A stretch of 19,248 bases of DNA from Oehlia diaphana (GCA_003833135.1 QZLH01000030.1:217502-236749); one strand, 5' to 3'. Positions 1-10,639 are shown, counted from the stretch's first letter. The notes: generated by a model not told the origin, from the sequence alone. A program made the numbers and translations.

Positions 1-313
1 TAGATTGCACTTTCCTAAAAACATATATTCTGAACATAAATCAAGCATTTTTTTAAAAAAATTCATGAAAAATTTTCTTGAATTATTTTTGATTTCTTAT
101 TACGCCTATTATACAATTATTCTTGAACTTTTGAGCTTTATAAATATTACATTAAATATTCAGATATGATGGAGCCAATCTTAAAGTTTTTTCAGTAAAA
201 TTTTCAAATGATTTGGCTAATAATTGATGGATTTATACATGTAAGGACGCCCACATTTAGGATCGCAAAATTACTTACTAATTCTTATCTGAATCATGAA
301 TTAAATGTAAATA

Positions 314-680
314 AAACATTTTGTAGCATATAAGTTTTTCAGGGTAAAATTTGAGCTGTAATTCTGTCACTACTAAAAAAAGCCATCTTTTCTTTGGATT
401 CTGCAAAATTTTAATTTAAAGTGGCTTAGCTCATACATATAAATGTGACGCAGATGCAGAATCACAAGGTTCATATAAACTTGACGGTCATGACGTAAAT
501 GCAGAACCATAAAAGCTGGCAGATAATTATAAACGTGATGCCGCTTAAATAAAATAGTTTGTAGCATTCCATAAATATAATTTTAACAAACATTTTAAAT
601 CAAATATTAATTAATTTTTTAATTCCAAAGTAAAATTTGAGTTGTACTTTTTAGTTTTTACCACCATTAAAAAGCTTAAA
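314..680. repeat. Diverged direct repeat
   Basis: The block TTTGTAGCATATAAG ... GTAAAATTTGAGCTGTA (314-381) recurs as TTTGTAGCATTCC ... GTAAAATTTGAGTTGTA (551-680), the second copy with an AT-rich insertion between the two parts. Confidence 0.55.
435..543. repeat. Short degenerate tandem repeat, period about 40 bp
   Basis: Units begin CATATAAATGTGACGCAGATG (435), CATATAAACTTGACGGTC (472) and ATTATAAACGTGATGCC (525), the first two ending GCAGAAxCA. It lies between the two copies of the larger direct repeat. Confidence 0.5.
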
Positions 681-1140
681 TTTGTTTTTTTTTTAATATT
701 TTATTTTATTATTCTAATATTTTTTCATATAGTGTATGGTTTGAACAATTTTACCAAATCCTCAATTATTTAAATCATAAAAATAGATAAAAGGAAGATA
801 AAAAAAATTGACCCTCTTCTAACTTTCGATTTTTATCTTAAAATTACACATTTTTTAAAATATTTTACATATAGGATCTCAATATTTTAGTATAAATAAT
901 TAAATATGGACATGACATTAAAAACATCAGGTCTATTGCAAATGAAGAAATTGTCCAACAGAAACTACAGCTAAAGTAAATGCACTTGCAGCAAAAAGCA
1001 TTGAAGTTGAAACAATTCATTCAAACCTTAAAAATGGATGTTCTTAATAATAAGCAGTCATTTGTTACGCATGATCAAAATTTACATCAGGAACCTAAAT
1101 AAGAGCTATATTTATAGATCTCAACAAATACTCATATAGA

Positions 1141-1724
1141 GATTGGGATCGATTCTGCATTAATCGAAAATTCGATCAGAATCGATTAAACTCGATTAAT
1201 CGAATAAAAAATCGAAACTATAATGCCGGCCCGAATTACGAAATGATACCCTAGATATATTCGAATCACGTGATATTAGATCTGAAAGTTTTAATTCTGG
1301 CCGGAAGTATAAGCTTGGCCAGAGTTACCGCTGATCTCGTGCAATAAACGTTTTATTTTAAATGCAAAATCATAAAATTTAACAATCAAATGATTTGTGA
1401 TCATTGGAAATTTTTCTGTTACAAATTAATGATGCACAATCAATTAATCGAAATCGAAAATCGAATTTTTTGAATCAAAATTTGAGAAACGTTTCTAATT
1501 ATAGGGGTCGTCTAAAGCCCGTGTTCGATTGTTCGATCACGTGAATTTTCATAGTAGGGTGTTATGAATAGGAATGTGACAAATAATTTTTCACAACTCG
1601 AAAAAATTCAAGTCCCCAGGATAAATAGTAAAAATGGAAACTGTGATGTGATGGGAGAGGCGACAAATAATTTAATGTCACGTGATCGAACACGTTCCCT
1701 AATTATGGAAATCGATTCCAATTC
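1141..1724. mobile_element. Outer inverted-repeat element, split by a nested insertion
   Basis: The ends are GATTGGGATCGATT (1141-1154) and, inverted, AATCGATTCCAATTC (1710-1724). Both flanks carry further AATCGA-rich inverted sequence (about 1160-1215 and 1440-1466). Without the inner element and its duplicated target the length would be about 380 bp. No protein-coding potential seen. Confidence 0.6.
1503..1698. mobile_element. Nested 196-bp MITE with 8-bp target duplication
   Basis: It is flanked by CTAATTAT at 1495-1502 and 1699-1706. Inverted ends carry CGTGTTCGATCACGTGA on the right and the same sequence interrupted by an 8-bp GTTCGATT repeat on the left. An 8-bp duplication fits a hAT-type element; the assignment is inference. 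Confidence 0.7.
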
Positions 1725-2333
1725 TTATTAAATAACTCATAATTTGTAGTAAATGACTTTATCAACTTCCTTTTTTGCGTCATCTTAAAAAGAAAGAAAG
1801 AGAAAGCAACTTTTTATAATTTTTTTTTTACAAGCATTTATATTTTATTGATAGTTATACATAATCATTATTAACAAAATATCATCGATTGTAATTTCCG
1901 TAATATACTCACAAAAAAAATTTTAGTCTTTTAGTCATATACTATCGTACTATAAGAGAATTATGAGTGAGAAACAGTAATGATCTGGAATCATTTTATT
2001 TAAATCGAATAATTAAGAATCTTTTGTTTATAACTTTTAATTCAGATTTATCATATTAGATCGTTCTATTTTTTTTTTTGTCTTAAAGCGACATATTAAA
2101 AAAACACATGGTTTAATGATTTAATATACGATATTCCAATATATTAATTTTATACGAAAAAAAGAGTTTTATTATAATATACTTATTATAAATATAAATC
2201 TGAAGCTGGCCAAAATTTTAAAATTTAGTCATTGACTGATAATCAGCTAATCCGGTTAACCGGTTAAATTTTACCGATTTAATAAATTAAATTTACAGTA
2301 AACTCGATTTCGAATATTCATCCCCTGGTTATT
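1725..2333. other. Gene-free AT-rich stretch
   Basis: It holds a short GAAA-rich run (about 1790-1806), T and A homopolymers, and a CCGGTTAACCGG palindrome near 2255. No credible gene on either strand. Confidence 0.6.
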
Positions 2334-2642
2334 ATGCTCCTCAATTTCATTCCTGAAGAACTTGATTGGAATTTTTTAAACAAACTAATTCACAACGTAC
2401 CATCAAACGCTCTTACTACCTTTTGTATACAATCTTCATATGGACATACAGCACTATTTGAAAGACAAACAATAACAGTTTCAATCAATGGAGACTAGAT
2501 AGTGGGATTACAAAAAACTCTTTCAAATTGTACAAACGATTACCTTAATAATAACTCTTTTTCATCAGATCCTCACAAAAACACAGAAATCGTCAACCTT
2601 CTACATCGCATTATAATTGGACATATTCTCTCTGTACAATGA
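2334..2642 (+). pseudogene. Unrecognised reading frame with one internal stop
   Basis: From ATG 2334 the frame stays open for 102 codons except for a single TAG at 2496-2498, ending TGA at 2640. It reads L-L-N-F-I-P-E-E-L-D-W-N-F, then I-Q-S-S-Y-G-H-T-A-L-F-E, and after the stop V-N-L-L-H-R-I-I-I-G-H. The composition is balanced and richer in GC than its surroundings, unlike chance frames here. I do not recognise the protein. Best guess is a transposon or gene relic. Confidence 0.35.
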
Positions 2643-2741
2643 TTATCTATTATCATAACTATCAGACATACTCACTAGTGTTGATGCCATGAAAATAAAA
2701 TTCGCTATATAGTGAAGAATCAATTCTTGGGATGTTTTCCT

Positions 2742-2753
2742 GTTGACGTCAAC
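2742..2753. promoter_or_regulatory. Palindrome with CRE-like core TGACGTCA
   Basis: GTTGACGTCAAC is a perfect 12-bp palindrome containing the bZIP/CREB-type site TGACGTCA. No gene start is evident close by, so its role is unknown. Confidence 0.3.
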
Positions 2754-3424
2754 AATTTATCAATTGTGACATTTTTTCGAGGTCATATGACTCCGATCAT
2801 TCTCCGAGGGAACAGTTTTACCATTTGACCAAAGCCTGTAAAAACTATAAAAGTAAATTATTGTATATAAAAAGCTTACAAATTTAATATAAGAATGGGT
2901 TTGAGAGTTGAGAAATAAGTTATGTTGTAATTTTTTATTGAAGATTTTATATACTTTCGAAGATTCGTTAAAGTTAATTAATAATATAACTAAATGGTTT
3001 ATAAAATTCAAAAAACTCATGTTCATGCAATTGTAGTTGAAAAATTATTTTAGTCAGTAATGAATAAATTAATAAGTAACCTTTTATTATAAGATATAGT
3101 AACTTAAAGTTTTGTATTATATACTTGATTTAAATAAAATTTTGTTTAGTATTTTATTATTTTTTTTTTCTTACATTTATGTATTTAGCAGTTTACAGTA
3201 TATAACTAAAATTTACACACAAAAAGCAAATGACAATGTTAACCTATATTTCAGAAATTTCAATTTTTAATCGTAAGATTTATTTGTGCATTGGGAATCT
3301 TTGCATTTTTGCCCATACTCCTATACGCAATAGAATACAATCTATATGATGTTAATTCAGTTTGATTACTAGATAAGATATGGAATTATTAAATATTTTT
3401 AATAGTTAATATATCATTTTTATC

Positions 3425-3595
3425 CCTCATTTTTGTCCAAATACTGTCCCTCTTTTTCCAAAATTGAATGGTACTAAAGATTTCCGATTTTACCGAAAGT
3501 TTCCGAAATTTATATGTTTAATCGTCATGTTTTATATTCAGCAGGAAGGATGTTAAACTTAATTATTAATTTGGAATTATTAAAAATAATATCGC
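3425..3595. mobile_element. Worn copy of the same MITE family as at 15.8 kb
   Basis: The stretch GATTTTACCGAAAGTTTCC, ATATGTTTAATCGTCATGTTT and GGATGTTAAACTTAATTATT matches, in the same order, the right half of the element at 15791-16058. The inverted repeat at the right end has decayed to TTTGGAATTATT, and the left end is not recognisable. Confidence 0.6.
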
Positions 3596-4278
3596 TTTTC
3601 TCTAATGTAAATTGGACTCCAATAATAATAATATCAAAAAAAAAGTTATGATTTCATTAAGCCTTAGTTATTTCTTTTTTTTTCTTTATATAGTAAGTAT
3701 GTCTTACCGTTCTAGTCTCTAGGACGCGTAAATATTCTTTTATTTTTTTTTTTTAATAAATAAGAGGAAATTTATACATATAAACATACGTTGTGTATAG
3801 AATTTACGGATTATTACCATATAATTTTTCGAAAATTGTTGCAATGGTCAAAATTCTTCTTTTGTAAAATCGAATGACTTAGTATAACTGAGACCTTTGT
3901 CAATCAATTAAAAAACTACACAGGAGGGAAAATTCATTTTACAAAAATATTTACTAGGATGTTTATGGTAATTTCACAATTAATGACTAGTTTATATATT
4001 AATAGTTTAAAAAATTTTTCTTACACTTCTAAATATCAACATTATAATTTTTTTTTTTTTTGCTTAATAAAGGATTTGAATATAGAGAAATTATTCAATG
4101 ACTAAGTTAAACTTTTCACTATTAATGTAATGTTATCAAGTTTCAAATAAATTTAGCCAATTTACCAGTAGCGTGTTATCTAAACCTAATTAATGGTAAT
4201 TTGCAGGTTCTTTTTTTTATTTGTAACTTAAATGCACAAAGTTTCCGAAATCTATAATGATAAAATTAATTATTTTAG

Positions 4279-4610
4279 CAAACTTTGTGAAAGCTGTGGT
4301 AAAACAAATATAAATATACGCAATCAATGTAGTAAATGGTGCTAATTATGTCAAATAAATCAAATTATTAGTTTAAGTTGACAGAAGCAATTCGAATGGA
4401 TATCATACAACCAGTATATTGATATTAATGAAATAAGAAAAAAATGGGCTTTTTATATTATATTTAGCAAATGGGAATATAATAATAAAGTACAAAGAAA
4501 TGTTAAAGGAATACTAATGAAGCAATTATTTTAAAATGCTTTCATAATATTCCTAAATGAGTTATAAATATTTTCTAAGAATATAATGTTTTAATGTGTA
4601 ATAATGATTT
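4279..4610 (+). pseudogene. Decayed 5' fragment of a TKL-family kinase gene, copy 1
   Basis: After a possible acceptor ATTTTAG the sequence reads K-L-C-E-S-C-G-K, then Q-C-S-K-W-C, a stop, and L-C-Q-I-N. This is the zinc-ribbon head (paired cysteines) typical of one Rhizophagus kinase family. It continues F-E-W-I-S-Y-N-Q-Y-I-D-I-N-E-I, the lead-in to the kinase glycine loop, but the loop has become R-K-K-W-A-F-Y. Several stops follow. It lies directly ahead of a second, better preserved copy in the same orientation, so the pair arose by tandem duplication. Not functional. Confidence 0.7.
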
Positions 4611-4629
4611 ATTTTTTGTATTTTAATAG

Positions 4630-5139
4630 GCCAGAAATACTTTTTGTAATGACAATAAAAATATGATGTATCTCAATCCATATACAAAATATTATAGTAT
4701 GACTTTGAGTTGTGAATGTCATTACAAATATTGTAATGTAATATACGTAAATAAAACTTATAAATGGTGTATAACGTGTCAAATAAATCGCTTGAAAGAA
4801 AATATTGATTGTTTCATTCAAAAAAAGCAGCTAAATATCAGACATCCGACTGATATAGTAATTGAATGGATACCATACAATCAGTTTAATGATATTGAAG
4901 AAATAAATAATAATTCAATTACAATACATTTAGCAAAATGGAAAGATGGTCCTTTATTAGATATAATAAAGTCACAAAAAAATATGAAAGAAATCCAAAT
5001 AAAGCGGTTGTTTTACAATATACAACATATAAATGACGAGGTATATAATTTCATAAGAAGATATGGTCCATTAGATTATGATAAGGATACAAAGAAATAT
5101 GTAATAGTATATCAAAATAAAGTAAATGCAATTTAGAGG
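4630..5139 (+). pseudogene. Truncated kinase 5' fragment, copy 2
   Basis: An open frame from 4630 (first ATG 4663, 157 codons, stop 5137) follows a possible acceptor TTTTAATAG. Numbered from that ATG, it has a cysteine-ribbon (C17, C19, C24, C36, C39), the family lead-in I-E-W-I-P-Y-N-Q-F (67-75) and A-K-W-K-D-G-P-L (91-98). The glycine loop between them is destroyed (N-N-N-S-I-T-I-H). No catalytic loop, DFG or C-lobe follows: the frame stops just after the N-lobe. The tail repeats a D-Y-D-K-D-T-K-K-Y segment. As an ORF it might still be translated as a small zinc-ribbon protein, but a relic is more likely. Confidence 0.7.
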
Positions 5140-5207
5140 TCTGAATTGACCCCTATCTTACAACCGGCCCGCACTTACAGCAAAATTAGAAATTTGATTG
5201 TCAGATT

Positions 5208-5223
5208 GCCGGGTAGCCTGGTT
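5208..5223. repeat. Target-site duplication of the LINE, left copy
   Basis: GCCGGGTAGCCTGGTT, identical to 6592-6607. Confidence 0.85.
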
Positions 5224-6591
5224 TTTATTTTATTTTATTTTATTTTATTTCAGAGAGGAGTAACCAATGAACAAACATAATAGGAGTTAACAACTACAAG
5301 TAGCAAAAAACTAATCTATTAGGGGTACTGTGGCTATTAATCCCGTATAACAGGACCTCACCCTCCAGGCGGAACTACTCTAAAGTCATGGACACTTTCT
5401 TGCATATGATGAAGCATTGGAGATGTTTGGCGTCAAATTTGTAAAACAAAATATGACAGTAAAACTACGCCACTGATAAAGATGAAATTAAAAAGAAAAA
5501 TAACAAATCATCTAAAAATAAAAGTTAGTAAATTATCAGGAGCTATATATAATTAACTGTCAGGTATTTATGCCCTTAGGGCTTATATATGAAATAAAAT
5601 ATTATTAAAAATATAATTATGATATATAGAAAGATCGTTATCTAAAGTTGATAACCATGGTAAGTTGTGAAGAAAATTACTTGTGGTTAAATAAATCCAC
5701 ATTATATTATTTTCTACATGTCGTCTGGATTAATTTAAAGGGCATCGATATTCATTGATCTTAAGATTTAATTGTCTTGATTGATGTTGCGTGTTGTTTG
5801 TGTGATGTTGGCGGTATTGTGTGAATGATTTTTTTGTAATATTGTGTTCTTTTTTATATTGTTTCCATGATACAGCTCTGAATTTCCATATACTTTCGTA
5901 TATATCTTTATGAAGGTCATATAAAAATTTCATTATTAATCATTTTCTTGACTCCTTACTTATTGAAGCAGCTTTAAATGGATAAGTGCTATAGGTGTAT
6001 AATTCATAAGTAAGCAGTATAGGTCAGGAATGTCTTTAATTTGTTGAGGTGGTCTTTTCGTCCATTTGAATATAGAACATCTCATAATCGAGTCGGAGTA
6101 TAACGTGTACAATGAGTTAGATTCTGATGTAATGATCGTCTCGTAATGTGTTTTAAATATCAGTGTTAGAATTTCTAGCACTTTTGGACAATTCCATAGA
6201 TGGTCATTAGTTTCTTTCTCATTTTTACATATAAAACATGTATCAAAATTGTTGAGTAACTCTGGATAATTCCTATTTAGGATATCTAGGGTAGGTAAGG
6301 TATTCTAGAGCATTTGATTCTCCATGCTATATGTTTTGATAATTGTTGATTAGTTGGATTAGTGAACGAATTATATTTGAACCACATTTAAGTAAATTCC
6401 CAATCTATTCGATTATGAAGGGCATAATCTTTTAAGAGTAGAAGGTTGTTGTGTGATAGATGATGTTCGAAATATTGAAAATTAATTATTCTTTTAGTCG
6501 TTTTTTGAATATTTTGGTCAATGATATTGGAGTTGTTAAATATGAGGTGACAAGTTTGATTTCTAAGATGTTGGACGTTAATATTAAAGTG
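5224..6591 (-). mobile_element. 5'-truncated LINE-type retrotransposon
   Basis: The insertion is bounded by a perfect 16-bp direct repeat, GCCGGGTAGCCTGGTT, at 5208-5223 and 6592-6607. On the - strand it ends in a tail of about five AAAAT repeats (5222-5250) lying next to the repeat, as expected for target-primed insertion of a non-LTR element. The 5' end at 6591 starts inside the reverse-transcriptase polyprotein, so it is a dead-on-arrival copy. The unrepeated target reads straight through from 5207 to 6608. Confidence 0.85.
5730..6590 (-). pseudogene. C-terminal end of LINE reverse transcriptase polyprotein, broken
   Basis: On the - strand, pieces in different frames give I-I-D-Q-N-I-Q-K, I-D-W-E-F, W-R-I-K-C and L-P-T-L-D-I-L. 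A C-x-x-C finger follows (C-F-I-C, then H-L-W-N-C-P, near 6240-6185) and then K-E-H-N-I-T-K-K-S-F near 5850. This order (thumb or connection region, zinc knuckle, K-rich NITKK tail) is what I know from AM-fungal LINE proteins. Stops or frame changes near 6392, 6300 and 5965 break it. It ends at a stop at 5730, followed by about 480 nt of 3' untranslated sequence before the tail. Confidence 0.7.
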
Positions 6592-6607
6592 GCCGGGTAG
6601 CCTGGTT
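6592..6607. repeat. Target-site duplication of the LINE, right copy
   Basis: GCCGGGTAGCCTGGTT, identical to 5208-5223. It is followed by ACTCAGCAG, the original continuation of the target. Confidence 0.85.
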
Positions 6608-6680
6608 ACTCAGCAGTAGGTTATTTATTAGAAAAGTATAAATAACACGTGATATGAGTATAATAGTAGATTCTAGAGGA

Positions 6681-7319
6681 TATACGGGGGCCAACTTATG
6701 TTACAAAAATCAATGAATCAACAAATTGAACTGAAGTCACATAAAATTGGTTACACAAAAAAATCCATATTAAATTTCACAAAATTTTTTAGTTTTTTTT
6801 TATTTTTCCCAGCACACATACATAGAAGAGCAGCTGATGTTAAAAGTTAAGGTTATGTGTGCTATCTTTAAATAAGCGAAGTTTTTTTATCCAAATAGGA
6901 CTACTGGTTGCTTTGTTCTTAGTTTTTATATGTTTTTACTGCTTGGTAATAGAAAGTTAGAAAATTACTCTTTTTTTTACAAGATCTCAATAAAAAAATT
7001 ATAAATATTTTTACCTAAAACATTTAAAAAATAGTGTTTACTTCCTTTATTGTGTATTATTTTCAAGTATATAATAAAATTTTATATAATTTTGTGGTAC
7101 TTTAAGTAGCTGATGCTAAATATCTTAAGAACTAGAAACGCGAAGGCGATAAAATTCACATCATGTATAGCTTCGTAATATGCCGTCATGGTGTGATTGT
7201 ATCATATCGTAATTATCATTGTGATTTTCAGATTTTTCGCACATCTATAGTAAACTATATATGGCTTCAGTTCAATCGTGATCCATATATTTGTGTAACC
7301 ACAAGTTGGCCCCCGTATA
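6681..7319. mobile_element. 639-bp inverted-repeat element (MITE-like)
   Basis: The ends are TATACGGGGGCCAACTT (6681) and its reverse complement ending at 7319. The inverted similarity continues inward for about 60 bp and includes ATTGAACTGAAG on the left and CTTCAGTTCAAT on the right. Flanking TA on both sides would fit a Tc1/mariner-type target, but TA may equally belong to the repeat. The interior is AT-rich. A short open frame at 7163-7384 runs out of the right end and is not a convincing gene. Confidence 0.8.
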
Positions 7320-7743
7320 TTTATCTATCCCCTAGGGTAGATTTACCCCGCCCCAAGATATTTTCTACCCCACGTGACTTGTAATTTTGGGCAAAATTAA
7401 TTGTTCGAAATTACTAATATTTTCGTAAAATAATTTTCGTAAAAAAAATTTTTTTTGTACAATAAATCTTAACATTTTTATTCATATTTGAAATTTGAAA
7501 TTTTCCTTATTTATATGAAAAATTTATAAATTTACGTGTCAATTTTTTCTCCTTTTCGGATAAATCTTTAATAGTTTTAATTTAATAAAAGTCATAAAGT
7601 TTTATTATAGGCATAAACGTAAAAATTTTAAGAAAACGATTAAAAAAACAAATTGAAGACCTGTTCCCGTTTCTATATTTTTCACCTCCCACACAGGAGT
7701 TTGATATATAGTTTTTTTGTTTCTATATCCTTAAATTTCATGA
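7320..7743. other. AT-rich spacer with a CCCCTAGGG near-palindrome
   Basis: ATCTATCCCCTAGGGTAGAT at 7323-7342 is a near-palindrome just outside the 639-bp element, followed by CCCC runs and CCACGTGAC. The rest is AT-rich with nothing recognisable. Confidence 0.5.
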
Positions 7744-8165
7744 TCACAAATGCTTCCTGTTTATCAAAAATAAAGTATCCACTATTCCTTTTTGTTGTAT
7801 AAGATGTTTACAAATTAAAAAATGGCTAGTAAGAAAAGACGGACATCCACAGAACCAATTATTGATGTCAGTTAAATATAAGTCATTATTAAGAACTCAT
7901 GATGAAATCTCCTACCATTCCCTTTTGAATGCCTTTCGCCAATCAGCTTTCTCTCGTTTTACAACAAAAAATTTGACCAAATATTCTTTCATTATGTGGA
8001 ACCACTTGCTTCATGATAATAAAGACAACTAAATCCAGGCGCGGGCGAAAGAATTTGTATAGAAAATCACGCTTTAGTACTTTCCAGTGAGCTTCCACAA
8101 ACATATTAGTTTTTATAATTGAAAGTTTATTACTACATCCTGCCGAAACCATAGAAACCACCGGT
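7744..8165 (-). pseudogene. Remnant of MULE-type transposase with SWIM zinc finger
   Basis: After a good acceptor (CCCACTTGCAG at 8166) the - strand reads K-T-N-M-F-V-E-A-H-W-K, F-F-R-P-R-L-D-L-V-V, then, in another frame, R-E-K-A-D-W-R-K-A-F-K-R-E-W. A SWIM-type finger follows: F-C-G-C-P (C-x-C) and L-I-C-K-H-L (C-x-H). The motif E-A-H-W followed by R-P-R-x-D-L-V-V and the C-x-C...C-x-H finger is typical of Mutator-like transposases. One frameshift (about 7960) and two stops (in the 7880-7920 region) break it. The upstream catalytic part is absent from this window. Confidence 0.7.
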
Positions 8166-8770
8166 CTGCAAGTGGGAAGACAAAAAAGGAAGAGGATAAT
8201 GATGGGAAATGAAAAGGAAGAGGGTAACAATAGGATAGTGGAAGATGAAAAGTAAAGAGGATAATGATAGGGAGACGAAAAGGAAGAGGGAAACAATGGG
8301 AAAACAAAAGGAAAGGGCAAATGAAGAGAGAATGAAAAGAAGGAATTAAAATGAAGGGAAAAAATTAGTAAAGAACGAAATGTAATAAGCGAAAAAAAAA
8401 AAATAATAATAAATAAACATACCTTAATCGCAGAAAAGAACCAAATCACTAAAGGAACTAAAAAGAACAAAATAAGTTAGTAGGGGATGAAATATAAAAA
8501 ATAAAATATAAGGAACGAAGTGTAACAGATAAAAAAAAAAAAATATGAATCGGGTCATGTAGTGCTAAACATTCCTTAGTATACCTTTATTACGAAACCA
8601 GAAGGATCAAAGAACCTTAAAAAGAGCGAAAGAGTCAGTAAAGAACTAGTTGTAAGAAACAAACAAACAAAAAAGAAAAAGAAAACACACCTCAAAGCTC
8701 GAGCGAAGGGTTCAAAGAAAATATATATTAAATGTTCTAAAATAAAAGAGAGAAAGACGCGCGTCGCATG
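8166..8770 (-). repeat. Three tandem exon/intron-like units with pyrimidine-rich introns
   Basis: On the - strand three similar blocks each end in a purine-G donor: CTTTGAG|GTGTGT (8690), AATAAAG|GTATAC (8584) and GATTAAG|GTATGT (8422). Each is followed by a T-rich stretch, a branch-like site (TTACTGAC, CTACTAAC, TTACTAAT) and an acceptor (TTTTTAAG at 8616, TTTTTAG at 8458, CTTGCAG at 8166). The putative exons b (8615-8585, 31 nt) and c (8457-8423, 35 nt) are alike. They do not join to the transposase frame at 8165 without stops, so this may be the decayed 5' part of that gene. Confidence 0.45.
8175..8345 (-). repeat. Degenerate polypyrimidine minisatellite (purine-rich on + strand)
   Basis: About five loose repeats of 30-38 bp built on GAAAAGGAAGAGGGTAACAA or GGATAATGATGGGA on the + strand. 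The long - strand frame through it (F/S/P-rich) is a composition artefact. It forms the pyrimidine tract of the putative intron ending at 8166. Confidence 0.7.
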
Positions 8771-10639
8771 TCAAAATAAATTAAACGAATAAACATCAAC
8801 CACGCAAGCCACATAATGGGGAAATTTCCTCCCGGTTAAATATAGTAATTCTCAAAAAAAAATAGGAAAAAATTTAAATTCAGCAATATGGAAGGATGGT
8901 TCATTAAATTACAAACAAATATGAAAGTTACCCAAGTACCCAAGTATAGCAATCATTTTAAAATATTTATGCAAGGAAAACGTTTATTTTTTTAATGGTA
9001 TTTCTTTATTTTTAAAGAACTGTACAATAAGTTTCGAATTTTTTTCTGAAGAAATTTTTAAAAATATCCTTTTTTATAAAGATATTATTAACGTGAAGAA
9101 TCCTAACTTTGAAATTGAAGTTGATCTCAAATTAATTAAATATAAAGAAATTTCAAAATAAAAAAGAAAATATGCACAATACATAATTGATAACCTTTGA
9201 GAAGAAATTGGAAACTTATACATTAGCTAAGCTTGTTTTTAAAATTCATTTATTTAGTACATAAAATATAATAAGATGATTTAAAATACTGTCATAATAT
9301 AAAAGGTATTAAATTTGAACTCTCCAGGCTTGAAATTATTAACCCAATTTCAAATTTTAACAATAATTTTCTTTTTTTTCAAATTAAAATCACAATTTAA
9401 AAAGAATATTATCCTGAATAAAATTCACTTGTTAGTCAAATTAAATAGTAAATTAGTAATTATTGGGAAAATCCAAAAAAAAATTATTTATCTGTTATAG
9501 TCATATAATTATTTATTAACATAATCCCTATTAGAAAAATAAAATAATTAAGAAAATTTTTTATTTTCTAATTTTTTTAAAAAAATCAATAGTATTAGTA
9601 GTATTATAGATAGATATCTTAAGTTATACAGTAAATATTTTCTAATGCAGTACAGATAATAAACTGCATTTGCTTACCAATAAAATTAATTTCAAAAGTG
9701 ATGCTTATAACTTATTTAATTCTTAAATTTTAATATACATCATAAAATTAAATTGCAGATTCTTCTAAAGAGGATACAATAAAAGTACAAATTTTAATAA
9801 TACCAATAAAATTCAATAGAATAACATCAAAGAATTTTTTGCTTGCAACGAATTTACTATTAAGGAAATGGGCAAACTTTTTCTTAGCAAAAAAACATTA
9901 CTTCTTTCTCCCCTTTATTTGATTATTCAGACTAGTTTTTTAATACCCATGATCAAATTAAGTACAACTATGTACACAGAGAAACTCTTATTAGTACTCA
10001 CAAAATCAAATACCTTAAGATAACCTCAACTAAATTATCTGAATTCTACGCTGACTTAATTTGCTCTAGTTGACAAGTTTATGAAGAAAAACGAAAAATA
10101 TATAACTACATTCCATCATATTATAGAATAGTTAGGAAGGATATGTGTTTAGATTAAGGAGGTTAGGTATGTTACGAATTTGGATATGCATTACAGTATT
10201 AAAGTGAGTTTACTTATTATTTAAGGTTAATTTTAATCATAGTCTGTTTTTTCTATTTTGTTCTGATATATACAGATTTCAATAGAAATAATCTTGCTTA
10301 ACAAAGATTATAATCGGGTATTCTTACTTTAGAAAAAAAATCTCACTGGTACAGGCGTGAGAATTTGGGCAAAATGCAAGGAAGCTTTTATGGTAAACCA
10401 ATTTTGGTTGTTAATAAGATTCAACAAGAAAACTAATTATCAAAATCTGAAATATATAATTTTCTTTATCAAGTACATCTATGTAATAATATTTTTAAAT
10501 AAACATATTAAGATAAAATTATTCTTATAGACTAATATATTATATACTGCATACTGTATGTTTTATTTGTTTTTAATTTAAATATAAGTATAAAACATTT
10601 ACAACTTAAATAAAGAACTCTCAAAATGTTTGATGACTC
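8771..10639. other. Long stretch without a recognised gene
   Basis: AT-rich, no motif recognised. One modest open frame lies at 9868-10023 on + (51 codons, open without ATG from about 9822) reading S-K-K-T-L-L-L-S-P-L-Y-L-I-I-Q. It may be a relic, but support is weak. This stretch lies downstream of the pseudokinase gene. Confidence 0.5.

Larger units (their letters stand above)
2650..4278. other. Gene-free AT-rich stretch
   Basis: Apart from the palindrome at 2742 and the worn MITE at 3425, I see only homopolymers and short chance frames. The 88-codon - strand frame at 2760-3026 is rich in F/I/N/Y and has no recognisable motif. Confidence 0.6.

Noticed and set aside
961..1047. Short + strand frame E-T-T-A-K-V-N-A-L-A-A-K-S-I-E-V-E
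   Set aside because: It looks protein-like but is only 28 codons, with no start or splice context and no family recognised.
2760..3026. 88-codon - strand frame
   Set aside because: F/I/N/Y-rich composition as expected from AT-rich noncoding DNA, with no motif.
7163..7384. 73-codon + strand frame
   Set aside because: It runs across the right end of the 639-bp inverted-repeat element; its sequence is just the inverted repeat read as protein.
7943..8470. 175-codon F/S/P-rich frame on the - strand
   Set aside because: Most of it is the polypyrimidine tract read as protein. Only the part from 8165 down resembles a transposase.
9315..9500. 61-codon + strand frame
   Set aside because: Low-complexity K/I/L/F sequence in AT-rich DNA, with no support.
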